Assembly (NCBI GenBank): GCA_029747015.1
Contig: JAKOGI010000340.1
Span: 23,501 to 87,500, forward strand
Direction of reading: 5' to 3'
DNA from: Carnegiea gigantea
Lineage: Eukaryota; Streptophyta; Magnoliopsida; Caryophyllales; Cactaceae
DNA: 64,000 nt
Each line of letters starts with the position of its first letter. Position 1 is the first letter of the stretch. The translations under genes were made by a program, and so were the position numbers. The notes beneath the pieces are model-generated. The model was not told the origin of the DNA, did not search any database, and saw only the letters and a program-made list of their open reading frames with translations. This document shows positions 1 to 13,587 of this stretch, in pieces.

Positions 1-385
1 TTGTAAGAAAATTAGACCATTATCATTCCCTCCACTGCATTTATATGAATCCCTTCTACAAGGCTTACATTTTTATGGGTCCCCAAAAACAAGACACTCA
101 CAATGAAACTAGGTTGATGGAATTAGAAAACAAAATAGAAGCTACAAATTTGGCCCAGCGATCTATTGTAATCCAATTTGCACATGTTATGGTGTCTGTA
201 CTCTTTATTGCACCTAAGTTACTCATGTCAAGCACTAAACAATATGACATAGATACTAATCTTAGGACCTTTCGTTTTGTGCTAAAAACATAAAAGCTTA
301 GCAAAAGAATAACTAAATACGAAACTTACACCCATGTAGGACTTAACACTCCAATACAATTGATACGGTTATAGCCAAGAACAAA

Positions 386-613
386 TTAGCAACAGGGCCA
401 GATAATTAGTTTTATGGTTTTACCCAAATATTTCTCCATCAGCTCAGTCTTGTCTTGCCTCATCCTATTGTCAGCAATATACCTCCCTCTCTCACTCAGT
501 AGAAACCATCCAAAGCAAATAGACCTAACAAAATATTCTGTACCAATTTCTTGAAGTTTAGCTCTGCTACTTTGGACCCTTATCATCTCAGCCAGCTGTG
601 CAACTATCGTCCT
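386..613 (-). CDS. Coding-like exon of an unrecognised minus-strand gene
   Basis: A frame read leftward from about 613 runs about 74 codons to a TAA at 386. It has the composition of real protein, with the fragments TIVAQLAEMIRVQSS and GRYIADNRMRQDKTELMEKY. A stop lies just upstream in the same frame, so it would have to be a 3' exon entered by splicing. A second coding-like minus-strand stretch (KDLNLSDLSQYGRIEPDPLP) lies at about 730-800, across a long G/C run. I do not recognise the family, and it may be a pseudogene or chance. Confidence 0.25.
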   Translation of the reverse strand, partial: RTIVAQLAEMIRVQSSRAKLQEIGTEYFVRSICFGWFLLSERGRYIADNRMRQDKTELMEKYLGKTIKLIIWPCC

Positions 614-649
614 TGGACATTTTCTTCAACATTCCCCCCTCCCCTTTTT

Positions 650-666
650 TTTTCCTTTTTTTCCTT

Positions 667-697
<31 letters not shown>

Positions 698-703
698 GGG
701 GGA
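650..703. repeat. Poly-T followed by a poly-G run of about 26
   Basis: A pyrimidine-rich T/C tract is followed at about 677-702 by an almost unbroken run of G. Translated on the minus strand it gives a false proline/lysine-rich protein. Runs like this form G-quadruplexes and are prone to length errors in assembly. Confidence 0.8.
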
Positions 704-3700
704 GGGGAAGAAGCTTCTGCATTTGGAAGAGGATCAGGTTCTATCCTTCCATATTGTGATAAATCAGACAGATTAAGATCCTTAAGTAAACTACAGGCAG
801 CACACATAGTATAGTAAAGAATACTTATATAAGTGACGATAGAGCTGGATCCTGTTTTCCATGGCCTCTGGAGATGCCAAGCAAATGAAAGTAACCTCCC
901 ACACAGTAACAGGAGTGCTATCGAACAAACCAAAGTAAATAAGACATTAATTTTTCACTACAATAGAACGCAAGTAGTTGTACGAACCTATTATCTGCAA
1001 TTGTAATTAAGCACTTGAATGGCCAAGCCAACAGAAAAGAATCAGATGTGAAACCTCATCGCTCAGCAACAAGGCCTTCTTTGTGAGTAATGACGCCAAT
1101 TTGCAGATCTGAGACCATGGCAGATCCAGAGATTTTGTATAATGGTGTCCGCTTTTGAATTTCATAAAATTCAATAATATCAATTAATTTTATGGGAATC
1201 CATGTTAACATTTTGTAGGATTTTTTAATCAGTTTTTTTTATGAACAGCATTTGTGGACACCATTACACACTACTACCATGCAAAACCGCACTCTTCTCC
1301 TAACGCCTAAAAAGTCAAGCGAGACATGGCAGGGGAGAGGTGGCAGTGGAGAAGAAGATTACGAAATCAAAGACAGTATAGTCAAACAGGAATTAAGAGC
1401 CCCACCTTCTACATACTGGGTTGGGGTCAGACTTCTATAAAAAAGCCCCACCTTTGAGTTTCAGATATGGTCGTCTACAGGGTTCAACAAACTCACTCTC
1501 TCCCCAAGTCTCAAACCCTGGCAAGCAAATAGTATTGAGCCCAGATAGGAGTTAGGGGCATATGCCCCAAAAGAGGGGGAAGCAGTTAATTACATACTAT
1601 TAGACTCAGAAATTCCCCAGACAAACTAGGAAGAGATGTTTGTGTTGCACATTCTGGTTTTTCATTGTAACTGTGATTTTTATGGTATTCTTCTTTTTTC
1701 CCCCAGTCATCATTTTCAGAAACAAAACACTGTTTAATAAAAAGGAGATAACCAATAGTAATTATATAGGAGTCAAAGCAATACAGCGTTAACTAGGTAG
1801 GAAACAAAAGACAGCCACAGGAACATTTCCGACGCACTCTGCAGTGGAGAGATATTTAATCAGGATAAATTCTTTATACTCTAATCCAAATACTCAAGTG
1901 TGCCAAGTGGCCATCTTAAAAATATTTGCTTGACAGAATAAGAAGAAGACAGTTTCTCAGGTGCTGAACTTGAGGATGAAATATAAAAGTTAACACAGAC
2001 AATAGTCTTAGTTGATGTGCTAAGTACCATCTTCTATACAAATATATCTATAAGGTGATCCATATCTTTAACACCCCCTCCCCCTCTTTCATGATTCTGA
2101 TACAAGAGGACGTATTAGTTTATTGATAAATATCAACTTCAGACTAAATAGCGGGGAGGAAAATGCATCTGGAAGCAGGACAAGCAATCAGTTATTTCAA
2201 AAATTCAGTAGTCAGTCGCATACATCAATTTACTTTAAGACCAGGACAAAGTGGATCAAGGACGTGTACCTCTCTGCCTTAGGCTGCGGTGGCAAGAAAA
2301 CACCACCTGCTAGTATTATTTTATGCTAATCCTGTATTATTTTATGCTAATTGTGTCATAGCAGAATTTGATCCTGCCTCAGCACACTACATTGGCAATA
2401 TGAAGTATCAACATCAGAACTATAACATTATCTGCTTATACTATTGTCTACAATTTTTTTTCTGCATTGTGTAACTTTTCACAATTTATGATGTTCTCTC
2501 TCTCTGGTGAAGTATCATTTACAGAGAAAGTATTCAGCCATCATACAGATGTTATACAACATGGAATAAAAGAAAACTTCATCATAGAATTATAGCAATG
2601 CACCTAGAGCAATATGGTTTTTCTTTCAATGTAGTGGGACAGCTGATAAGCTTGACACCCTCGCAGATGTCCAGATGAGTACTAGTTGAATAAAACAGAC
2701 AAGTGATATAAATTTAAATGATTCTCCATGACCAACAAAAACTTGGGTTTAAACTGGAAAAAGGAAACATAGAAGTGCAAGTGTTTTATAACAGGAACCA
2801 AAGAGTGAGCCTATTTTTCGGCTGTGCCCTGGCTTTTTTGTCATGGTGTAATAGGGAATCGGCACTTCCATAATCTAAGGTTCAACAATCAACAGGAATT
2901 ATTTCCTCGGGATTCAATTACAGGAGGTAGGAAACGTACATCAACCTACCCCACCCCCTTTTTCTCTTCTGCCCGGAAGGTGTAAAATCCAGATGGGATT
3001 TTGGGCCGATAGTTCAGCAAGAATTCTATAACCCCAAGATGAACTAATATGGATTAAGGGCCCAGATGTTAATAGACGGATCCACCTTTGATGGTATCAT
3101 GTTGAGGTACGGTAAATGAGAGGTACATTTGGGGGCATTTATTACCTGTACGAATGCATGTACTATCTTTTCCGTCTTTTTTTTGGGTTGGGGGGGGGGG
3201 GGGTGGGTAAGGAAAGGGTACTTCAGCGTTAGCCATCTGTTTGCAGCTCATTTTGGGTTACAAGGCGAAGCTCTGCAAACAAAGAAACATGCACCTCATA
3301 ATCCAACCCCACATCCTAATTGGCCAACATTCACAAATAAAGATAGGGAAGGTACAGAGCAAAACACATGTCCCTCCAAGGAAAATGGAAGAAACTTCTA
3401 GGAAGGCCTTCCAAACAAAATCAGAGAGAACCCTTCCAATGAATAAAACAGTATTCAAGGACAGCACCAGTTCCTAAATCAGGTGGACTGATAGCGTCAC
3501 TTTACACATTTGCCATAGATATCTATAATTGTTGGACCATCTCAAAATATCTAGAAAACCAACACAATATCCTTTTTCACATGTCATCTCTGCCCACAAC
3601 ATATCAGTGTTTGTCACCGAAGCAAAGGCTCAGATTTGCATTCATTTCAACGAAGGAATACCCACAATTTTCCCCAATTTCAGTTGTCACTGGGAGTAAA

Positions 3701-4480
3701 GACTTGAGGTTGCAACAAAATATATTTGGAAACAGAAAAATTCACCACGAATCAGCTTGAAATACAATGTGAGGGGCCAGGCAAATGAAAACTGCAATAA
3801 CTAGCACATCATATTGTTGATAATTTAATTCCTGAATCAAGAAGATTTACACCGCAAATTCCAGGATTCACCTGCAATCAAAATCACAATCACTAGTGCA
3901 TAATCTGAGAAACAAATTGGCCATCACCATGTAAACAATTGCACCATAAGAATCATGAACTCCGTAAACACAATGAAGTACTCGACTAAGAGGAAATAAA
4001 CTCAACACCGTACCTTTAGCTGCGAAAGATTCTCAGTTTCATTTAAACGAAATTCATCCATTCAGGGCAGATCATCGGTTGAGAATAAGAATTGTGCCCC
4101 AAAGTATCCGCAAACAAAAAACGAGTTAGCAATCCATGAAATCGATTCATTTTGCTAATGAAATTAGGCATAAAAGAACCGAAATTGGTGTTGATTTAGG
4201 GGCAAAAACCCTAATAGGGTGACGGAACCATGACATGGGAGCTCTTACTAACTTTTCCTCTGTTTCTAAGAAAAAATTAGGTTGAATAATGATAAGACAA
4301 AATAAGTTTATTAGGTTGAATAATGATAAGACAAAATAAGTTTGAAAAATCAGGCAGACTTGCCTGACCCAGATTGTACGGGTGGACGTAGAAAAGGCGG
4401 GAATTAAGCCTTTTCTGCGCGCTTGCTCTTCACACTCGCGGCTCGCCAACGCTTTTTTTTTGTCCCCCACTCTTCAGGGA

Positions 4481-6479
4481 CGGGATATTAAGGTGGGGCA
4501 TAGACCTGTCAATTCATACGGAAAAATCAAATACAAATTAGGTGTATTTAGATTGGAGTAAAATACAGAAAGAAAGTATTTTAGATTCGGATAAAATATG
4601 GACAAATTTATTTTGATTTTACAGGTTTCAAATTAACTCAACAAGTTTGAAGCGTCTTTTTAGTGAATTATTTCTTTTTTTGTCGAAATCAAAAACACGG
4701 CATACTTATTAATTAAAATTGTCTGTGTTTAATTAAAAAAAATTATAATTGTAATTTCTTCAAAGAATATTAAAAATATCCAAACTTTTGAACATGATAT
4801 ATGAAATTCATGTATGGGTGGACATAGTCATGTTTAGATAGGTTGGCCCATATATTAAAATATTAATAATTAGTCGGTCATTCAGGGGTCGCCCCATCTA
4901 AATCACGTTAACGAGTCGAAGCAGTTCGACCCGTCGATAACCCATTTAATAATTTGATGTTTCGTTAGTTAACCTAGCATTACCTAATCAGACATGCTTT
5001 ATTAGTACGTCGATCCTAACACAAATATAAGTTGGTCCATTACCCTACATTATATCAAATTCGAGACCAATTATAAGGAATTCAAATGAAAGAATATTAT
5101 ATACGCGCAAAATATTATAATTATCTATTAATTATAGAATTAAAATTTTAGGTTATTATAGAATAATCTTATTTAAAATGCGATGAGATGTATTCATTTT
5201 ACCAAGAATATAACGGTATGACTCGCACATTTTCAATACTTATCTAATTCTAAATTATTTTTCTTAATATTAAAGCTGTTTCAGGGCCATTTTCTAAAAT
5301 TGCACCATTTATAAGTTGTATACAACGTTGTTTTATAGGTAAAAACGCGAATCATTGTCTAATTTGGGAAAGGATGTGATAATTGTATAATGTCTCTCTA
5401 AACGATTCGTTATAATAAAAAACTATTATTGTTAAGAGGAAAAAAATTAAAGAAAATAAAAAATAAGTACACAATATTCGGGTCGAACGGGCGGATTCGG
5501 GTTCGGGTCAGGTTTGACCCAAAAATTTACAGATTTTTTGGGTTCGGTTTATTTCGGGTTCAAATCGAAAAAATCGTATTCACAACCCAAAACTTTCGGC
5601 CGGGTTTGGGTACTATCAATTTTTGCTAGGTCTAGTGGGGCGTATAGATTTTGTTTTTTCCTCCCTTTTTTTAGCTTAGGAAGCTGTAGGTCCCGGTAAA
5701 AAACCGATACCCACATAGAACCCGTAAAATTCACCCAAATAGATATGATATGGGTGGTGAAAATGAAAAAAAGGTATGGGATGTATATTGCTAAAATGAG
5801 TATGGATATGAGTATAGATAAGGATATGGATATAGTACCTACCTGCCCCATACCGATTTTATTAATATCCACTCTATACCCACTCCATATTCGCCTTATA
5901 TAAAATCCATATCCGTTTGTTTAAAGTTTTAATTTGTCACTCGTATTTGAAAATTTTGTTAGTTGTTTGGAGTTATATGGTATTCAAGGCTCTAGTGGAA
6001 CATTTTGTTAGAAATTGTAACTGTCAGGTGCTAAATTTGTTGCTTTGATTGGAAAACTTTAATTATACTCGACGTGATATGATATATTATTAGAAACTTG
6101 GTGTTAATGTAACATATTGGGTATTTGATGTCGAATATGAGTACAAAATGGGTTCAATTCTTTGTTGTCTATATGTACTCGAATAAAACTCATACGCCTG
6201 CTACATCCAATAGTATGCCTGTGGGTATAACTTTACAACGCCCAGTTGGCATGGGCATTAATTTTGAAAAAGAGCATGGGCGAGCATGTGGCTAAATCCG
6301 ACTTGTACCCGCCCTATTGCCACCCCTAGTAAGGTGAGATGAAAAGTTTGATATAGGGAAGAATGAGGCGAAAACTATATCCATAATCTCAATATTAATT
6401 GCTAGACTAGAATATTATTAATAGTCTATTTAAATTTTAAAATAAGGCCTAAATTTAAATATTGTGTTGATCATCAGGT
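4481..6479. other. AT-rich intergenic DNA containing hAT-like debris
   Basis: No credible open frame is present. Between about 5440 and 6335 there are GGGTTCGGG-type and GGATATGGATA-type stretches. The segment ends in TTGCCACCCCTA (about 6317-6328), the reverse complement of the TAGGGGTGGCAA terminus common in plant hAT elements. I found neither the partner terminus nor an 8-bp target duplication, so only a decayed fragment is claimed. Confidence 0.35.
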
Positions 6480-9400
6480 TGAATATTTGTCCAATTAATC
6501 AACGATTATGCTAATAAAAATTTCAAAACTTATTGCCATGATCTTAAAAAAGGTGATTCTTAGAAAGACAAATTAAAGATAAAATGGTCCAAATATATGC
6601 TTGCTATCCGTTGACGGGTTAGACGCTTAGACGCCACCAGACAAATACCAATTAGCTGAATTTCGTTCACCTTGAGTTCTATTTTTTCTTAATGAAACGA
6701 ATGTCATTGTTAATTAGATTGATATCGAATTTCTCCGGTTATCGTATGCTAGTGAGCTTTCTAAACTAAATTTGCTTTGGAGAAGTATTGATAAGTGAGA
6801 AAGGCTAATGCGAACATGTAGATGGAGATCTCAACAACACTTGAATGATAATGTGCCCTCCTCTTATGAGTTGTTAGCACAGTTGACCCAAGGTTATTCT
6901 AAGAAAGGCTCATTCAACCCTAAGAAAGATTCATTCAACGCTTAAGTCAATAAGAGAAGAAGATAGATAGAAGCAAAGAATAAGGGTAGATAATCTAACA
7001 TTATCTTTATGAAAGTGTTATGATTAATGTATCTTATCTGTGTATTATGAGACTTTTCATAATACAACCAGATTTGGGCTATTTATACCTTCAAATTTAC
7101 TACCTAAGAACAAAATAATCCTTTCTTACTCCAATGGTAGAAGTGTAAAACTACTTTGGCATTGTCAATTAGGACAGGCCTTCGTCATCTTTGGACTTCT
7201 CCACCTTTTGGAGACTAAAGAATCGGGAGACATGTCACTCCGCTACTAGCCATGTTGGGCGTCATCCGAACGAAATTCAATCACGCTTATTATATATCAT
7301 GTCAGTATTATGATGACACGATGTCTCATATAGTCATGTCAAATATTTCTGAACTTATCTTGAAGTGTTTTCCACCTTTTTAATTCCCACGCAAATTTCG
7401 TGAACTTTTCGACGGCTGGTGTGTGTTTGACGGATGACGATGGTGTAAAGAACAATCGAGCTCATTGGGGATTTGTCCAAGTAAGCGAGGATTTTGCTAA
7501 TAAAAATTTAAAACATTATTGCCATGAGTTAAACAAAAAAAAGGTTATTTTCAAGGAATAAAAATTAAGATAAAGTAGTAAAAATATATACTTAAACATC
7601 CCATTGTCAGGCTAGACTCTTAGCCTCCACAAATAAGTAATAACTAGGGGACTTTTGTTCACGTTGGATTTTATTTTTTCTTATTAAAACGAATGTCATT
7701 GTTACATTAATATCGAATTTCGCCAATTATCGTACTTTATTGAACTTTCTAGGCTAAATTTTCTTTGGAGAAATATCGGTGAGTAAGAAAGGCTAGTGTA
7801 AACTTATAGATCAAGATCTCTGCAACTCTTAGATAACATGTCCTCTTCTAAGTTGCAAGTAAAGTTGACCAAGAGTTGTCCTAAGGAAGACTCATTCGAG
7901 CTCAAGTCAATAAGAGAAGAAAGGAGGTCAAAGGAGAGAACAAGGGCAGATAATGTAACATTATTGTTACGAAAATGTCATGATTGATATGTCTTATCTG
8001 CGTTATGAGATTTCCATGATGTTGGCATGTTTGGGGTATTTATACCTTAAAATTCATTGTCTCAGTTCAAAATAGTTACTTCTTATTGCAATGGTAAAGG
8101 TATAAAATTATCTTGGTATTGTCAATTAGGACAGACCTTGACCATCTTTGGACCTCTATACCTTTTGGAGACTAAGGAAGAGGGACACATGCCACTCTGC
8201 TACTAGCCATGTTGAGGTTGTCCAAACCAAATTCAATCGCACTTTATTATATATATATATATATATTATGTGAGTATTTTACATTCTATCTCATATTGAA
8301 ATATTTGTAAATTTATCTTAAAGTTGTTTTTTACCTTTTTAATTCCTAAATAAGGACCTTGAACTTTTCAAAGGCTAGTCAGTGACTAACTAATGATGAT
8401 AGTTTAAAAAAACAATCCAACTCATTGGAGATTTAACCAATAAAATGACGATTCTGCTACTAAAAATTAAAAACGTTATTACCATGAGTAAAAATTTAAA
8501 AAAAAAGATCATCCTAGGGGAAAAAAAAAGATAAAGTGGTCAAATATATGCTAACTATCTCCATGAGTAAAAATTTTAAAAAAAAGATCATCCTAGGGGG
8601 AAAAAAAAAGATAAAGTGGTCAAATATATGCTAACTATCTCGTTGGCGGGTTGGACACTTAAGCCCCCACAAATATGTAGCACCTATTGGAATATCGTTC
8701 ACTTTGAATTTTATTTTTTCCCATAGAAACAAATGTCATTGTTAGACTTATATCGAATTTCTTCATTCATCGTACTTTATTGAGCTTTCTAAACTAAATT
8801 TACTTTGGAGAAATATAGGTAAGTGAGAAAGGCTGGTGGGAACCCATAGATGGAGATATCTACAACTCTTGAATAATGACATGTCCTTCTCTTTTAAGTT
8901 ATAAGTAAAGTTGACCCAAGGTTACCCTAAGGAAGACGCCTCCGACGCTCAAGTTAATAAGAGAAGAAGGGATGTAGAAGGAGAGAACAAGGGTAGATAA
9001 TCTAATACTATTTTTACAAAAGTGTCATGATTGATGTGTCTTATCTAAGTGATGAAATTTTCCATAATGCAGGTAGGTTTGGACTGTTTACAACTTAAAA
9101 TTAACTACCTAAGGGCAAAATAGCAATTTCTTTTACTAATGGTAAAAGTATAAAACCATTCTGGCATTGTTGGTTGGGACAGACCTTGACCATCCTTAGA
9201 CTTCCTAACTAAGAAGGAAGAACACATGTCGCCCTGCTATTAGCCATGCTGGGGTCTTCCAGACCAAATTCAATCACATTTTATTATATTATGTTAATAT
9301 TACAATGACATTCTATCTCGTATCGAAATATTTCTAAACTTATCTTGAAGTGCTTTTACCTTTTTAATTCCAAAACAAGGACCCTGAACTTTTCGAAGGC

Positions 9401-10047
9401 TAGTCTATGCATAATTAATGATGATAGTTTAAAGAAAAATCCAACTCATTGGATATTTGTCCAATATTCTACTAATTAAATTTTTTAAAAATTATTGCCA
9501 TGATTTAAAAAAAGGTGATTCTTAGAAAAAAACAATTAGATAAAGTGGTCCAAATATGTGCTAACTATCCCATTGACGGGTTAGGCGCGGGACCCCGACA
9601 AATAAATAGCAACTAGTGGAATTTCATTAGCTTCAGATTTTATTTTTTCTTATTTAAACAAATGTCACTGTTAGATTGATATCGAATTTGTCTATTCATT
9701 GTATTTTATTGAGCTTTCTAAACTAAATTTGTTTTAGAGAAATATTGATGAGGGAAAAAGGCTAATGGAAACCTATAGATGGGATCTTTGCAACTTTTGT
9801 ATAATGAGGTGTCCTCTTCTGATTTATAAGTAAAGTTGGCCCAGGGTTGTCATAAGGAAGGCTCATTCGACGCTCAGTCAATAAGAGAAGAAGGGAGGTA
9901 GAAGGAGAGAAGAAGGGTAGATAATCGAACACTATTTTTACGAAAATGTTATGATTGATGTGTCTTATTCGAGTGAAAAGACTTTCCATAACGCTATAGG
10001 TTTGGACTATTTATACTTTAGAATTTACTACCTAAGGGCAAAATAAT
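6480..10047. repeat. Tandem array of about 0.95-kb units (units 1-4a)
   Basis: Diverged copies recur in order. An anchor close to TTCTAAACTAAATTTGCTTT appears near 6758, 7748, 8788, 9715 and again at about 14198. A second anchor, TAATGATGATAGTTT, recurs near 7432, 8390, 9418 and 13901. Approximate units are 6480-7465, 7466-8420, 8421-9440 and 9441-10047 (interrupted). The units are non-coding and clearly diverged by substitutions and small indels. Unit boundaries are arbitrary. Confidence 0.85.
8482..8640 (+). repeat. 79/80-bp duplication inside unit 3
   Basis: Two nearly identical adjacent copies (8482-8560 and 8561-8640) both begin CCATGAGTAAAAATTT and end GCTAACTATCT. They differ only in homopolymer length. 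The other units have one copy, so this duplication is younger than the array. Confidence 0.9.
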
Positions 10048-13000
10048 TGGAATACCCACGTTTTTAATTTGGTTATAGACTTATTAATCCGTCTAACGAT
10101 TTTATCAAATTGTAACTATTTTACTTTAGTTAAGATGGATTAATATTTGTGTGCTCAATTAAGCGAACAGATTTCATTAAGAAGGGACATTATGATCAAT
10201 ATCATTAATTTTGAAATTTTACAACTTATTATATATGCGGAAAAATATAAATACACCGTCAGATTTTATGCCAAGCCAAATTAGTAGAATCGGGTGCGTC
10301 AATGAGCACTAGAGATTTTGGGCTCGACTTTGGGCCTAGGTATTTTAGTGACTTGGATTCTAGGTGAACCAAAACAAAAAATGTATATATAAAAGAAAAA
10401 GAAGTAAAAGGGGGGAAAAGCCCCTTTCTTCTTCAACAAAGCACGAAGCAGGGGGTTCTGCACCCCAGCCCCGCAACCCACAAAAAGGGAGAGGAAGAGG
10501 GGTGGAGAGGGTGGCAGTGTGCTGCCGCCACGTCGGAGGCTGACGAGTAGACTACCGTCGCCACCCACAGCTCCTTTCAAGTGCAACAACCCCGGCGAGC
10601 TCGAGAACACAGAGAGAGAGAGAGAGAGAGAGAGATCGATTGAGAGCAAGGGAGCGAGAGATACTTAGCACGCCAGAGATAGGCGGCGATGGCCAGGCTC
10701 GGCAGTGGTAGCCAGTTCGAGGTGCCCCCACTGGCAGGCTCGACCCAGGGGCCACACGAAATAAGTCTTCGAGGGTTAGGGTTATCGGTAGCTTGGCTTG
10801 AAGGTAGGGAGGGTCGAAGAGGTCCCGGTGGTGGCGTCTTGAGCTCAGACTCGTGACTATCAGCAAAAAGGGCGGCTAGAAACTAGACTCGAGTCACCTA
10901 AAAACCGTCAGATCGCCCATTGAACGGATCCTTTAGCTTGGATACGAGGACGGTGGTTCTTGATTCCTAAACTGCTAATCATTTGCGATGTTTTTGTGAT
11001 TTCGTTCAATTATTTGAGTTGCATGTGAGATTGAAATCTCGAGTAAGTGAGAACAAGTATAGTTGTTAGGTTGTTTGAGTTAATTGGAATCATTTGGGAT
11101 TGAAATTGAGTGATCTCGAGGATTGTTGTGGACTTATGGCCGGTGCCGTAAAGAAGGAGCTCGAGTTGTGTGATAAACCAAAAAAATTGTGAAGTGTATT
11201 GCCGATGTGCTGATGATGTGTTTATCATTGTTAATTGCCCAAAATCTATTTGAATACACTGCCAAGGGAATCGTTGTTCTTATTTTTTTCCTTATGTGCA
11301 TGCTGTAATGTGATTGTGTTGAGCTCAATTTGATTGACTAATTGTACTCATTGGTGAATATATTGCCTTGCCGTTAAGTCATACGAGCCAACTTGAAAGA
11401 GTTAAGTGGTAAATTGAGTATTCAAAGCGAGTCTTCCACTGGTTTATTAACCTCAATTCTAGTCCTTTTGTACCCACATGAGAGTACATTTGAATAACGC
11501 TTGTAAAGGTTTAAAAAGATACCTTTCGATTAAAGGATCACTTTTTGAGTCAATCAAGCCGACCTAGGATCAAATGTGCTTTTTAGTTGTGCTACATACG
11601 TGAAATGAAGATTCAAAATCTTTCCGATGAACATTTTAGGAGGCAGTTCGCTAAAACGTTACCCTTCGAGTTAGTAAAGTGTCAAGCAACGGTTGTGAGC
11701 TTGTTTAAATGTTTCCTTTCATGCGACCTTGAAATGAATTTACCGACAGAAATAAATGACTAGATCACTGAAGCAAACTGTTGAGAGCTTTTAAGTGAAA
11801 CTAATTATGTGTAAGTTGCAAATTAGTGGCTTTTAAGATGAGTTTTTAACATTACTTCCTTTGAAAAGCGAATGCATACTTGGTCATTAATTCGTTTATA
11901 AGCATGTTGGGTCAAAATAAATGGTTATATACTTTTCAAAAGATGAATGACCTTATTCAGGCATTTTAGCTTTCTTGAAAATGGAAATGGTATTGTTGTG
12001 ATACAATGGGAACTTCTATGCAAAATATGTTTAATGTGAGACGCATCTGAAATGTTTTAGGGTAGGAAGATAGTGCTAATGAATTCCTAAGGAGTAGACC
12101 CAGAAGTGGAACCCTAGAAGACCCTGGCATGGGTAGAACACTAAGTTGAGGGAGTGGACTCCGTAAGCAGGAACCCCAATTCCTAGGGAGCAGACTCAGA
12201 AGTGGGAACCCTAGAGGATCCTGATGAAGGCAGAACACAAGTTTCAGAACCAGACCCGGTATGCAGGAAGCCTAATTCCTAGAGAGTAGACCCAAAATTG
12301 GAAACCCTATAAGATCCTGACAACGATAAATGTCAACTAATATGAAAGGCCCCGGACATTACTATGGCATGGTAGTGACAATCCCACTTGAACGGGCACA
12401 AATATGAGAATCCAATCCCCCATGAAATGATTTTGTACTTATTATGTGATGAAAACTCCTCATTCGAGGACTATGCTAGTAAAAACATTTGGAAAAGTAC
12501 ATGTACTCTTGAAAGGAGCTTTTATTGAGTTTCAAATGAACTTCTTTGTGAACAACGACTGTTTTATAAATGCTTACCTTGATTTAAGTGATGGTCCTTG
12601 CTTTTCATGTGTTAATCTCTTTTTCTTTCTAAAAAAATCCCAGTGGGTAACTTTAATGTAACTCCTCGATGTTAAGTATTTATGTGTGAACCAAAAGTCA
12701 TATTGTTCTCAATGTCCGGATTATAGCTTGAGGCAATGTGCTATTGAGTCATTTCTGCCTATTATAAGTGTAGTATATGTGATCAGTTGCAAGTGTCATA
12801 TGTTAGTCAAGTTGAGAATTCTTATGTGTGGAATAGAAAAAGGAAAGAAGTGCTATTTGAATCCTAGGGGATTATAGAAGTATTGATGGATATTGATGGC
12901 CTTATATGCTTATTATATGATATTAAATATCAAATTGTGTCTGATTGATACTTAAAAGTATTATATGCAACTGTTTTATTTTCTTGGGGTTAAGAATCAT

Positions 13001-13587
13001 TCAATGAGCGTATGGTAGTTCATCCCCCTCTCTATTTTTCCTTTTCCTAAATTTTTGATGTGAGAGGTAGAAGTTGATTCATGTAAGCTGAGTTGAATAT
13101 CTTGGACAGGAGTTATATACGTAGTTTGTGAGCCACATGTTGTAAGTAATGTAGTCATAAGTTCTTGAACTTAAGTAAAATTAAACGTGTTAGTCCATCT
13201 ATCACATATTAAATAACAGTCACTTTATATGGCATCTGAGCCAACCATCTTATTAATCAGTCGTCTTTTTATCTGGAGTTGTTTATTTTTGGCATATAAA
13301 TCCCAGTACTCCGGATGTCTGATCTATCGAGTTGTACTTTTATTTTCTTTACTATTATTGAACCTTATACTTGGTGCATTTCGGATGGGTGGCCCGTAGA
13401 ATTGTGATCTGTGGCGTGTAGCGTGGAGCTTGTGAACATGTCTTTTGTGCTTTTATTTATTATAGGGACATAATGTAAGGTTTCAAGCCTATGTTGTGGT
13501 CTATTTTTAGGTAGAACTCTGTCCGTTTCACCTTAAAATTTAAGAAAAGTATTAGCGTCCTTAACCCTAGGGGATATGGGTGTTACA
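10048..13587 (+). mobile_element. 3.54-kb solo-LTR-like insertion in the tandem array
   Basis: The insertion starts TGGAATACCCAC and ends GGGTGTTACA, so it has TG...CA ends. It is flanked by ATAAT at 10043-10047 and 13588-13592. It interrupts tandem unit 4 exactly, and removing it restores the repeat. TATATATAAAA at 10384-10394 and a GC-rich transcript-like segment with a (GA)n tract (10612-10634) suggest plus orientation. However, the opposite strand begins TGTAACACCC, a common start of plant LTRs. No polyprotein, primer-binding site or second LTR is present, so it is either a long solo LTR or an LTR-bounded non-coding element. Confidence 0.75.
12082..12335 (+). repeat. Three-copy minisatellite, period about 96 bp
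   Basis: Copies begin AATTCCTAAGGAG (12082), AATTCCTAGGGAG (12179) and AATTCCTAGAGAG (12274). They share GAACCCTAGA and AGAACAC-type blocks. The repeat lies within the solo-LTR-like insertion. Confidence 0.85.

Larger units (their letters stand above)
1..4480. other. Anonymous left-hand region, possibly introns and UTR of a minus-strand gene
   Basis: The region is AT-rich with homopolymer runs and short direct duplications, such as a repeated TATTATTTTATGCTAAT near 2318-2350 and a 34-bp duplication at about 4277-4344. A short minus-strand stretch near 4014-4250 looks like a leader exon with an AAAG|GTACGG donor. No protein family is recognisable. Apart from the coding-like segment at 390-610, I cannot support a gene here. 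Confidence 0.3.

Noticed and set aside
604..933. Proline/lysine-rich minus-strand frame
   Set aside because: The P and K runs come from the poly-C and poly-A homopolymers. Only short flanking parts look coding.
10299..10866. Serine/leucine-rich minus-strand frames near 10.3-10.9 kb
   Set aside because: They derive from a GA microsatellite and GC-rich sequence inside the solo-LTR-like insertion and have no domain.
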